DNA of 6,527 bases. Source: an uncultured Candidatus Methylacidiphilales bacterium (lineage in GTDB: Bacteria > Verrucomicrobiota > Verrucomicrobiia > Methylacidiphilales > CALFVM01). The notes under the pieces were generated by a model. The model worked only from the letters and a program-made list of their open reading frames with translations, was not told where the DNA came from and did no database searches. Every line of letters starts with the position of its first letter. The stretch's first letter is position 1. The translations under genes and the position numbers were made by a program. The stretch is from positions 1 to 6,527 of the forward strand of contig CALFVM010000159.1 of NCBI GenBank assembly GCA_937928665.1. Reading direction: 5' to 3'. Positions 1 to 5,962 of the stretch are shown one piece after another.

Positions 1-354
1 GGCAAGCAGGTCCGCGACGTCCTCCACATTGACGACCTCGGTGATCTCGTGACTGCGCAAATCCAAAATTTTCCCGCCTGGGAGGGCTGGCGTGGCAACA
101 TCGGCGGGGGGCTCGGCGTTTCGGCATCCCTCCTGGAGTTGACCGACCTCTGCCGCCGGATCACCGGGAACACCGTCGCCATTCACCCTGACCCCGTGCC
201 CCGCCCGGCCGACCTCCGCATCTTCCTGGCCGATTGCACCCAGGTCAGCGACCGGTTCGGCTGGCGTCCCACCCGCTCCCTCGAACAAATCCTTGCCGAT
301 ACCCACGCTTGGATCCGTTCTCATGAAAACGAACTCCGCTCCTTGCTCGTTTAG
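1..354 (+). CDS. NAD-dependent epimerase/dehydratase, C-terminal part (CDP-paratose 2-epimerase-like)
   Basis: The gene enters from the left edge in frame 1 and ends at TAG 352-354, leaving 117 residues. It opens with GKQVRDVLHIDDL, followed by NIGGG, SASLLELTDL and PRPADLRIFLAD. This order is typical of the C-terminal, sugar-nucleotide-binding half of extended short-chain dehydrogenases, and the wording is closest to CDP-paratose/CDP-tyvelose 2-epimerases, which invert C2 of a CDP-dideoxyhexose for surface polysaccharide. The NAD-binding Rossmann part and the catalytic YxxxK would lie upstream and cannot be checked. The family is secure from sequence; the exact substrate is inferred, and another nucleotide-sugar epimerase (for example a UDP-glucose 4-epimerase relative) is possible. 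Its neighbours downstream are not sugar genes, so any polysaccharide cluster would lie to the left. Confidence 0.8.
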   Translation, partial: GKQVRDVLHIDDLGDLVTAQIQNFPAWEGWRGNIGGGLGVSASLLELTDLCRRITGNTVAIHPDPVPRPADLRIFLADCTQVSDRFGWRPTRSLEQILADTHAWIRSHENELRSLLV

Positions 355-373
355 CTTCCATTCATTTTCTCGT

Positions 374-401
374 TTGACATCCTCCCCCCTTGGCATAGCC
401 C
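374..401 (+). promoter_or_regulatory. Candidate promoter for the small exported protein
   Basis: A perfect -35 hexamer TTGACA (374-379) is followed after 16 bases by TAGCCC (396-401), a weak -10. The expected transcription start would be around 408, only about two bases before the ATG at 410, and no Shine-Dalgarno sequence is visible. The -35 match is strong, the -10 poor, so this is a candidate only. Confidence 0.4.
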
Positions 402-409
402 CAAAAGTA

Positions 410-700
410 ATGAAGCATCTCCTCCTTCGTCTTGCCCTTGTGCTTTCAGTCACCCTCACCACGGCCCACGCCTCCGAAAGTCTGCGCGATCCCTCCAACT
501 TTCACGGCCACGTCACCGCGATTGATTCAGCCAAAAAACAGGTCACCGTCGTTTCTCCCACCCGCTCCATCCGCATCTTCGAAGTCTCCAACGAACAACT
601 CCGCCGCGTTCGGCTGGGCGACTTCGTCACCGTTCGCGCCGTCGGCTCCTACCCGTGGCCCTTCGAGTTCCGCACGACCAAGGTTACACCCCGAACCTGA
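410..700 (+). CDS. Small exported protein of unknown function
   Basis: This 96-residue protein begins at ATG 410. A reading from ATG 293 is open but would overlap the epimerase and place a signal peptide in mid-protein, so 410 is preferred. Residues 1-21 form a clear Sec signal peptide: positively charged start (MKHLLLR), hydrophobic core, and an AHA site with cleavage expected after residue 21. The mature part, about 75 residues, reads GHVTAIDSAKKQVTVVS, then RIFEVSNEQL and RLGDFVTVRAVG. This alternation of short beta strands resembles small OB-like or CusF-like beta-barrel domains, but I do not recognise a named family. No cysteine, lipobox or membrane segment is present after the signal, so a periplasmic location is expected. 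It lies between the epimerase and the reductase with its own candidate promoter. Confidence 0.7.
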   Translation: MKHLLLRLALVLSVTLTTAHASESLRDPSNFHGHVTAIDSAKKQVTVVSPTRSIRIFEVSNEQLRRVRLGDFVTVRAVGSYPWPFEFRTTKVTPRT

Positions 701-762
701 CCCCTCGCGCTTCCCACAACAAGGTCCATCCCGCCTTCCTGCCCAAACACCCCTCTTTTGGG

Positions 763-790
763 TTGAAGCCTTCGTCATGCCCTCTACCTT
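763..790 (+). promoter_or_regulatory. Candidate promoter for the reductase-srkA operon
   Basis: TTGAAG (763-768), a 16-base spacer and TACCTT (785-790) stand just before the ATG at 800. The geometry is almost the same as at the preceding gene, with -35 to ATG 37 bases here and 36 there, again predicting a leader of only a few bases. No ribosome binding site is visible in the pyrimidine-rich stretch before the ATG. The hexamers match the consensus only partly. Confidence 0.35.
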
Positions 791-799
791 TCCTCACCC

Positions 800-1969
800 A
801 TGAGTGATCCAACCGTTACCCCTGCCCCAGCCTACTCGAAAAACAACCCGTTCCTTGCCCGCCTCACCCAGAACTATCCGCTCACCAAAGAGGGCTCCGA
901 AAAAGAGACCCGGCACTTCGTCATCGATCTTGGCTCGAGCGGTATCACCTACCAGCCTGGCTATTCCATCGGCGTCTTCGCCCAAAACCCAGCCCCCGTC
1001 GTTGGTGAAATCATCGAACGGCTCCGGCTCGACCCCACTGCTCCCGTTGCCGGTCCCCATGGAACCTCCATCACCCTGACCGAGGCTCTCCTGAAAAACT
1101 TCACCCTCAACCGCGTCGGCAAAAAATTCGTGAAAGCGGTGGCTGAAAAACTACCTGTCGGCTCCAAAAAAGACCACCTCGCCGCCCTTTGCGCCGATGA
1201 GGAGCAACTGGAAGCCTACATCTTCACCCGCGATGTCATCGACCTTCTCATCGAGTATCCCGAGGCAGCCTTCACAGTTGAAGAACTCCTCGCCAGCCTC
1301 GGCCGCTCGGTGCCTCGCCTTTACTCCATCGCCTCCAGCCCCGCCAAGGTAGGCAACGAGGTCCACCTCACCATCGCCGTGGTCCGCTACACCACCCACG
1401 GGCGAGGAAAGAAAGGTCTCTGCTCCGGTTACCTCGCCGACGACGCCCCGCTCAACCAGAACCTCATTCCGGTCTTCATGTCGGCCAATAAACACTTCAA
1501 GCTCCCCGACAATTCCGACACCCCCATCATCATGGTCGGACCCGGCACCGGCATCGCCCCCTTCCGCGCCTTTCTCCAACAGCGCGATGCCGAAGGAGCT
1601 CGGGGCAAGAACTGGCTTTTCTTCGGCGAACAGCGTCGCGCCACCGACTTCCTCTACGAAGACGAATGGCACGACTACCTCGCTCGCGGACTCCTCACCC
1701 GTTTCGATACCGCCTTCTCCCGCGATCAGGCCCACAAAATCTACGTCCAGGATAGAATGCGGGAATCCGGTAAAGAACTCTGGGCCTGGCTCCAGGAAGG
1801 TGCCGTCTTCTACGTCTGCGGCGACGCCAAGCGCATGGCCAAAGACGTTAACCAGGCCCTCATCGACATCGCCGCTGAACACGGCGGACTTTCCCCGGAA
1901 GCCGCCACCGAATACGTCAACGTCACCCTCGCCAAAACCGAAAAACGTTATCTCAAAGACGTCTACTGA
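800..1969 (+). CDS. Sulfite reductase flavoprotein-type NADPH/FAD reductase lacking the flavodoxin domain
   Basis: The 389-residue protein matches the FAD- and NADP-binding half of CysJ and cytochrome P450 reductase. An FAD domain with the connecting helical insert covers roughly residues 15-215 and contains RLYSIASS (173-180) and GLCSGYL (206-212), which hold FAD. The NADP domain follows, with GPGTGIAPFRAF (247-258), FFGEQRR (274-280), YVCGDA (338-343) and the terminal DVY, whose last tyrosine normally stacks on the flavin. The N-terminal FMN/flavodoxin domain of full-length CysJ (about 600 residues) is absent and the protein starts cleanly at ATG 800, so this is not a truncation within the window. 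It should pass electrons from NADPH to a separate carrier or directly to a sulfite reductase hemoprotein, but no cysI-like gene is visible. srkA follows after 17 bases. The reductase family is certain; the sulfite role is inferred. Confidence 0.9.
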   Translation: MSDPTVTPAPAYSKNNPFLARLTQNYPLTKEGSEKETRHFVIDLGSSGITYQPGYSIGVFAQNPAPVVGEIIERLRLDPTAPVAGPHGTSITLTEALLKNFTLNRVGKKFVKAVAEKLPVGSKKDHLAALCADEEQLEAYIFTRDVIDLLIEYPEAAFTVEELLASLGRSVPRLYSIASSPAKVGNEVHLTIAVVRYTTHGRGKKGLCSGYLADDAPLNQNLIPVFMSANKHFKLPDNSDTPIIMVGPGTGIAPFRAFLQQRDAEGARGKNWLFFGEQRRATDFLYEDEWHDYLARGLLTRFDTAFSRDQAHKIYVQDRMRESGKELWAWLQEGAVFYVCGDAKRMAKDVNQALIDIAAEHGGLSPEAATEYVNVTLAKTEKRYLKDVY

Positions 1970-1986
1970 TCCGCGTCTCCCGTCCC

Positions 1987-3018
1987 ATGCTTACTCCTCC
2001 ATCGGCTTGGGGCGATAAACAGACCCGGTTCTTTTACGGGCTCACCCCCGACCTCATCCTCGACGCCGTCGAAGCCACCGGCCTCCGCTCCACCGGGCGT
2101 TGTCTCCAGCTCAACAGCATGGAGAACCGCGTCTACGAAGTTGAGGTCGAGCCGCCCCCCGGCACCCCCCCTGCCCATCCCACCGCCCCGGAAAACTTCC
2201 GCGTCGCCAAATTTTACCGACCCGGCCGCTGGACCCCGGCCCAAATCCAAGACGAACATCAATTCCTTGCCGACCTCTGTTCCGCCGAGATTCCCACCGT
2301 CGCCCCCCTTCCCCTTCTGAGTGATTCCACCCTCGGCACCATGGAAACCACTGGCATCCACTTCGCCGTTTTCCCCAAGATCGGCGGCCGCTCTCCTGAC
2401 GAACTCAACGCCTTTCAGCTCGACGCCATCGGACGCCTCCTCGCCCGGCTCCACAACGTCGGCGCTGCCCGTCCCGCACCCGCCCGCCTCACCCTCGACC
2501 CTGAGACCTACGGTTGGGACAACCTCGATTACCTTCTCGACACCGAAGCCATCCCGGCCGAAATCAGCTCCCGCTACGCCGATGCGGTTGAAGAAATCTG
2601 CGACCGCTCTTTCCCCTGGTTCGAGGCAACCCCCACCCTCCGCCTCCACGGCGACGCCCACCTCGGCAACCTCCTCTGGAGCGACACCGGGCCCTTCTGG
2701 GTCGACTTCGACGACATGGTCAATGGCCCCGCCATCCAGGACCTCTGGCTCGTCGCCCCCGGCCGCGATCCTGACGCCCTCGCCGCCCGTGAACGCCTGC
2801 TCGACGCCTACCGGACCATGCGCGAATTCGACCCCCGCGAACTCCGGCTCATCGAACCCCTCCGCGCTCTCCGCTACATTCACTTCGCCGCCTGGATCTC
2901 CCGCCGCTGGGCTGATCCCGCCTTCCCAAGAAAGTTCGAATTCTTCGGCACCAAACGTTACTGGGAACAACAACTCGCCGACATCGAAGAAATCATCCCC
3001 CTCCTCGACCCCGCCTGA
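1987..3018 (+). CDS. srkA: SrkA/YihE-type stress response Ser/Thr protein kinase
   Basis: This 343-residue cytosolic protein is a close match in order and wording to E. coli SrkA (YihE), a small kinase of the aminoglycoside-phosphotransferase/choline-kinase fold that protects cells from stress-induced death. Visible landmarks are LNSMENRVY (42-50), the ATP-binding lysine in VAKFYRP (K75), EEHQF-like DEHQF (89-93), FAVFPKIGGR (126-135), the catalytic loop RLHGDAHLGNLLW (219-231, catalytic D223, N228), the metal-binding VDFDD (239-243), NGPAIQDLW (246-254) and RRWADPAFP (306-314). A proline-rich insert at about residues 55-69 sits between the first strands and is not in the E. coli protein. All catalytic residues are kept. 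ATG 1987 starts 17 bases after the reductase stop, so the two are probably co-transcribed; no Shine-Dalgarno site is seen. Confidence 0.92.
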   Translation: MLTPPSAWGDKQTRFFYGLTPDLILDAVEATGLRSTGRCLQLNSMENRVYEVEVEPPPGTPPAHPTAPENFRVAKFYRPGRWTPAQIQDEHQFLADLCSAEIPTVAPLPLLSDSTLGTMETTGIHFAVFPKIGGRSPDELNAFQLDAIGRLLARLHNVGAARPAPARLTLDPETYGWDNLDYLLDTEAIPAEISSRYADAVEEICDRSFPWFEATPTLRLHGDAHLGNLLWSDTGPFWVDFDDMVNGPAIQDLWLVAPGRDPDALAARERLLDAYRTMREFDPRELRLIEPLRALRYIHFAAWISRRWADPAFPRKFEFFGTKRYWEQQLADIEEIIPLLDPA

Positions 3019-3407
3019 CCCTCCGCCGCACTCCCCTTCCCGGTCGGTGCCAGAAGCAATCCAGCCGAATCGCTCCACCTGTAAAGTAGAGCCTCCGCGT
3101 GAGCCCCATGCCTTCCACCCGACTCAAAATAGCCCCTCCTTCGGTCTTTTTCTTCACGCTCTTCGCGCTCTTCACGGTAAACTCTCCCCTTCACCACCCA
3201 CCGGCCCAGCTTCCCACTCTTTTTTCACCGTGAAGAGCATAAACTGAAGGTTGAACCCTCTCCTCTTTTCCATTCTACACCCCTCTTCTTCCGCACCCAT
3301 CAGGAAAGTCAGGGTTCGGACGGAGCCTCACCCGCCCGGTCATTCCTCAGCGCGTCCGCCACCAACCCCATCGCACCCGCTCTCTCTTCACCCTTTCCCG
3401 TTTCGTT
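3019..3407. other. Gene-free convergent intergenic region
   Basis: The stretch lies between the tail of srkA (plus strand) and the tail of the MECR-like reductase (minus strand). Open frames here have low-complexity Pro/Ser-rich translations and no recognisable domain. The plus strand is strikingly pyrimidine-rich. I see no classical hairpin plus T-run terminator for either gene. The only structure is the 9-base repeat element at 3150-3238, described separately. Confidence 0.7.
3150..3238. repeat. Tandem 9-base units with an inverted partial copy
   Basis: Three tandem units of YTCTTCRCG occupy 3150-3176 (TTCTTCACG, CTCTTCGCG, CTCTTCACG) and are followed by GGTAAA. A 12-base arm GCTCTTCACGGT (3167-3178) is repeated perfectly in inverted form as ACCGTGAAGAGC (3227-3238), with 48 bases between, so a stem-loop between the two genes is possible. 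Both outer sides carry T-runs (3146-3151 and 3220-3225). The units resemble short 'TTCGCG'-type periodic intergenic motifs that I recall from many bacterial genomes. The repeat is read directly from the sequence; its function (terminator, REP-like element or mobile remnant) is unknown. Confidence 0.7.
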
Positions 3408-4400
3408 TCAACCCGCTCCACCCAGCCGCAACAAAATCTTTCCTCCGCGCGCTTCCTGTTCGGCATGAGCCAGAGCTTCAGAAATCGCCTCAAGGCCATA
3501 CGTGGCGGCCACGGGCACTTGCAATGCGCCCGAAGCCGCCAAGGGTGCCACTTCCCTCAACGCCCCGGCCACGGTCTCCATGCCGGACGTCTTCGCCCAC
3601 GCCGTCAGCCAAAAGCCACGGAGCCGCAGGTCATTAAAGATGAGAAGCCCGTTCGGAACTTTCAGTGCCTGCTTCGACATTGCTCCGTAAGTGACCAGAG
3701 TGCCGGCCCTCCCGAGCAGCCCGGCCACCCGTAACGCGCTGTCACCACCCACCGCATTGAGCCCCAGCTTCGGCGGCCGGTCGCCCCATGACTCCTGCCA
3801 TTTGCGCGGCAGTTCCAGACCGTCGATCTCCACCCGGTCCGCACCCATGGCCAGAAGCTCGGGAATCAGCTCTGCCCGTCGCACCAGATTAAGGGTCCGC
3901 AGCCCACGGGCCTTGGCCAACTGAACCACGCACCGGCCCACCCCTGAGTTGGCCGCATTCTGGACCACCCAATCTCCGGGCTTTAGATCGGCAAAGTCAT
4001 GCAACATCCGCCACGCCGTCAGCGGGTTCACGTAAATCATGGCCGCCTGCTCCGCGGCAAGCTCCCCCGGCAAAGGCAGGCACCCTCCCGCCTCGACCAC
4101 GGCATGTGACCGCCACGTTCCTTCCCCCTCAGGCAGCCGCACCCGGTCCCCAACCGCCAGCTTGACTCCGGGACCCGCCTCAACCACCCGTCCGCACCCC
4201 TCTAATCCCGGCACCGCCGGCAACTGTGGCCGGACCCCATAGGTTCCTGAGATGTAATTCAGATCCGCCGGATTGATCGGTGCCGCCTCCATTGCCACAA
4301 CGACCTGACCCGGTCCCGGCGGACCGATCTCCACCGTTTCCACCCGGACCACTTCTCGTGGGGGGCCAGTGCGCTCAAACCGGGCAACCTGTGCCGTCAT
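3408..4400 (-). CDS. MDR-superfamily 2-enoyl thioester reductase-like oxidoreductase (MECR/ETR type)
   Basis: The 330-residue protein belongs to the medium-chain, zinc-free quinone oxidoreductase group. Its key segments match mitochondrial enoyl thioester reductase (MECR/Etr1) better than ordinary quinone reductases: INPADLNYISGTYG (42-55, with Y54 at the catalytic tyrosine position), GTWRSHAVV (94-102), VNPLTAWRMLHDF (124-136), the nucleotide-binding QNAANSGVGR (147-156), VRR (173-175, suited to the NADPH 2'-phosphate), VTYGAMSKQ (236-244) and LLIFNDLRLRGFWL (252-265). Such enzymes reduce trans-2-enoyl-ACP or -CoA to the saturated thioester using NADPH. ATG at 4398-4400 is chosen because conserved sequence starts just after it and it lies 5 bases beyond the glutaredoxin stop; an upstream extension would overlap that gene. 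A quinone or other enone substrate cannot be excluded. Confidence 0.85.
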   Translation of the reverse strand: MTAQVARFERTGPPREVVRVETVEIGPPGPGQVVVAMEAAPINPADLNYISGTYGVRPQLPAVPGLEGCGRVVEAGPGVKLAVGDRVRLPEGEGTWRSHAVVEAGGCLPLPGELAAEQAAMIYVNPLTAWRMLHDFADLKPGDWVVQNAANSGVGRCVVQLAKARGLRTLNLVRRAELIPELLAMGADRVEIDGLELPRKWQESWGDRPPKLGLNAVGGDSALRVAGLLGRAGTLVTYGAMSKQALKVPNGLLIFNDLRLRGFWLTAWAKTSGMETVAGALREVAPLAASGALQVPVAATYGLEAISEALAHAEQEARGGKILLRLGGAG

Positions 4401-4405
4401 CACCC

Positions 4406-4657
4406 TCAAATCACGCCCTTCGCTGCCAAAAACTGTTCCAATTCCTCCGCGCCAAAGTCCGCCAAAACCTCCCCATTCCATTCCAGCGTCGGCGCCTTTG
4501 CTTGGCCGGAGAGCTTGAACATCGCGTCCATCGCCTCGGCATTGTTCGTCACCACGACCGGGGTGTAGGCGATGCCCCGCTCATTCAGAAAGTCGATGGC
4601 TTCCGCGCACCACGGACAGCCGGTTTTCACATAGAGTGTCGGCACAGTCTGCGTCAT
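4406..4657 (-). CDS. Glutaredoxin family protein
   Basis: This 83-residue thioredoxin-fold protein has the dithiol active site CPWC at residues 14-17 in the setting YVKTGCPWCAEAIDFL, the cis-proline segment KAPTL (P56 is the cis-proline), and a C-terminal helix ending AAKGVI. The length is typical of bacterial glutaredoxins. It should reduce disulfides or glutathione mixed disulfides in the cytosol. The GG motif usual after the cis-Pro strand reads DFG (67-69) here, so glutathione handling may differ. ATG at 4655-4657 is the natural start; a longer open frame runs back through the divergent kamA-like gene and is spurious. The MECR-like reductase follows after 5 bases, so the two form an operon. 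Confidence 0.88.
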   Translation of the reverse strand: MTQTVPTLYVKTGCPWCAEAIDFLNERGIAYTPVVVTNNAEAMDAMFKLSGQAKAPTLEWNGEVLADFGAEELEQFLAAKGVI

Positions 4658-4666
4658 GCCCGCAAG

Positions 4667-4738
4667 CTGCCGGAATCTGGCTCCGTGGCAAGTCCTCCTG
4701 TTGACATCAGCAGAACCCCTTTTAATCTGCCGGAATCT
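4667..4738. promoter_or_regulatory. 12-base direct repeat in divergent promoter region, possible operator pair
   Basis: CTGCCGGAATCT occurs at 4667-4678 and again at 4727-4738, exactly 60 bases apart. Including the preceding bases, AANCTGCCGGAATCT agrees at 14 of 15 positions. One copy lies 10-21 bases before the glutaredoxin ATG, the other overlaps the end of the -10 hexamer and the expected start of the kamA-like transcript. Within the second copy AATCT recurs at 10-base spacing (4724-4728, 4734-4738). This is what a direct-repeat-binding regulator could use, but that is inference. Confidence 0.5.
4701..4728 (+). promoter_or_regulatory. Promoter of the aminomutase gene
   Basis: A perfect TTGACA (4701-4706), a 16-base spacer and TAATCT (4723-4728, with the key T1, A2 and T6) make the best sigma-70-type promoter in the window. 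An overlapping TTTAAT (4721-4726) is closer to the -10 consensus but at a 14-base spacing. Transcription would start near 4735. This argues that the aminomutase start codon lies downstream of 4735, not at the ATG 4656 that the open frame would allow. Confidence 0.6.
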
Positions 4739-4748
4739 AATTCGACCC

Positions 4749-5927
4749 TTGAGCGCGAAGACTTTTTCTCCGGCAAACCGGGGCCCGTGGCGCAATGTGC
4801 CGGACGAACAGTGGAACGACTGGTCGTGGCAGCTCCGCCACCGGTTGACCCGACTTGAAGACTTGGAAGGCCATCTTGAATTGACCCCGGAGGAGCGGGC
4901 CGGGATCATTCTCTCCCGCAACAAACTCGCCCTCGCCATCACCCCGCATTTCTTTTCTCTCATCGACCCGCACAGCCCAGCCTGTCCCATCCGTCGTCAG
5001 GTCATCCCCAGAATCGAGGAGACGGAGACCGCCCCCGAAGAGTTGGCCGACCCCTGCGGAGAGGACGGCTCGATGCCCGTGCCCGGCCTTGTTCATCGTT
5101 ATCCAGATCGCGTCCTCTTCCTCGTCACCGACCGCTGCGCCTCCTACTGCCGCTATTGCACCCGCAGCCGCGTGGTTAGCGGCGTGGGCGAACAGGAACT
5201 CGAGACCGACTTTGACCAGGCTTTTCACTACCTCGAAACCCACACAGAAATTCGCGACGTCCTTCTTAGCGGTGGCGATCCCCTCCTCTTTTCCGATCGG
5301 AAAATCGAATCTCTCCTCGCCCGCCTCCGCGCCATCCCTCACATCGAATTTATCCGCATCGGCAGCCGGGTCCCCATCTTCCTGCCCCAGCGCATCACCC
5401 CGGAGTTTGTCTCCATGATCCGGAAATATCATCCCGTCTGGATGAGCATCCACACCAACCACCCCAAAGAGCTGACCTCGGAGGTTCGTCATGCTCTCGA
5501 ACGTTTGGCCGACGCCGGCGTCCCCCTGGGCAATCAGGCCGTTCTTCTCCGCGGGGTCAACGACAACGCTGAAACCCTCAAAGATCTGTTCCACAAACTC
5601 CTCCTCTGCCGCGTCCGGCCTTACTACCTCTACCAGTGTGACCTGATCGAAGGCTCCGCGCACCTGCGCACCTCCATCCGGGAAGGCCTGGAAATCATGG
5701 ACCGCCTCCGGGGCCACACCACCGGTTATGCCGTCCCGCAATACGTCGTCGATGGTCCCGGTGGAGGCGGAAAAATCCCGCTCAACCCCGACTATATCGT
5801 TGCGGAAGCCGATGACCGTTTCATCCTGCGCAATTTCAAGGGCGACATCTACGAATACCCCCTGCCCCGCACGACCCCGTCCGGCTCGCCGCCTGCCAAG
5901 GCCTCATGCGGCTCATGCGATGGGTAA
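4749..5927 (+). CDS. kamA: KamA/EpmB family radical SAM lysine 2,3-aminomutase
   Basis: The protein is about 392 residues if begun at TTG 4749, the first plausible in-frame start after the promoter; GTG 4797 is an alternative, and ATG 4656 is unlikely because it would place the promoter inside the gene and overlap the glutaredoxin start. Numbering from TTG: VPDEQWNDWSWQLRHRL near residue 17-34, the radical-SAM cluster CASYCRYC (C130, C134, C137), carboxylate-binding R139, SGGDPL (174-179), YQCDL with lysine-binding D298, and VVDGPGGGGK with D335 and the PLP lysine K342. These residues match clostridial lysine 2,3-aminomutase, which turns L-lysine into L-beta-lysine. Two zinc-site features differ: GVND is followed by N273 (as in EpmB), and the tail ends SCGSCDG with only C387 and C390. 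Product could be free beta-lysine or beta-lysylation of EF-P; no ablB, epmA or efp gene is visible. Confidence 0.88.
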   Translation: MSAKTFSPANRGPWRNVPDEQWNDWSWQLRHRLTRLEDLEGHLELTPEERAGIILSRNKLALAITPHFFSLIDPHSPACPIRRQVIPRIEETETAPEELADPCGEDGSMPVPGLVHRYPDRVLFLVTDRCASYCRYCTRSRVVSGVGEQELETDFDQAFHYLETHTEIRDVLLSGGDPLLFSDRKIESLLARLRAIPHIEFIRIGSRVPIFLPQRITPEFVSMIRKYHPVWMSIHTNHPKELTSEVRHALERLADAGVPLGNQAVLLRGVNDNAETLKDLFHKLLLCRVRPYYLYQCDLIEGSAHLRTSIREGLEIMDRLRGHTTGYAVPQYVVDGPGGGGKIPLNPDYIVAEADDRFILRNFKGDIYEYPLPRTTPSGSPPAKASCGSCDG

Positions 5928-5962
5928 CGTTCCCCTGGCCTACCCCCCCTCCCGGGACCACC

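Noticed and set aside
744..765. ACCC...GGGT hairpin with T-run between the small protein gene and the reductase.
   Set aside because: Only four pairs, and the T-run lies in the loop, so it is not a credible terminator.
1963..3078. Long open frame on the minus strand opposite srkA (371 codons).
   Set aside because: Its translation is Gly/Glu/Val-rich low complexity, typical of the antisense of a GC-rich gene, while the plus strand encodes a fully conserved SrkA.
3317..3358. CGGACG and CGTCCG as a terminator stem for the MECR-like gene.
   Set aside because: Only six pairs with a 30-base loop and no T-run on the minus strand; expected by chance in GC-rich DNA.
3019..3407. Small genes or an RNA gene in the convergent intergenic region.
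   Set aside because: Open frames are Pro/Ser-rich without start signals or domains, and no tRNA cloverleaf or other known RNA shape was seen.
4656..4748. ATG 4656 as aminomutase start.
   Set aside because: It overlaps the glutaredoxin start codon, contains the promoter, and the extra residues do not look conserved.
4737..5741. Long minus-strand open frame opposite the aminomutase (334 codons).
   Set aside because: It lacks any recognisable domain, and the opposite strand carries every conserved KamA motif.
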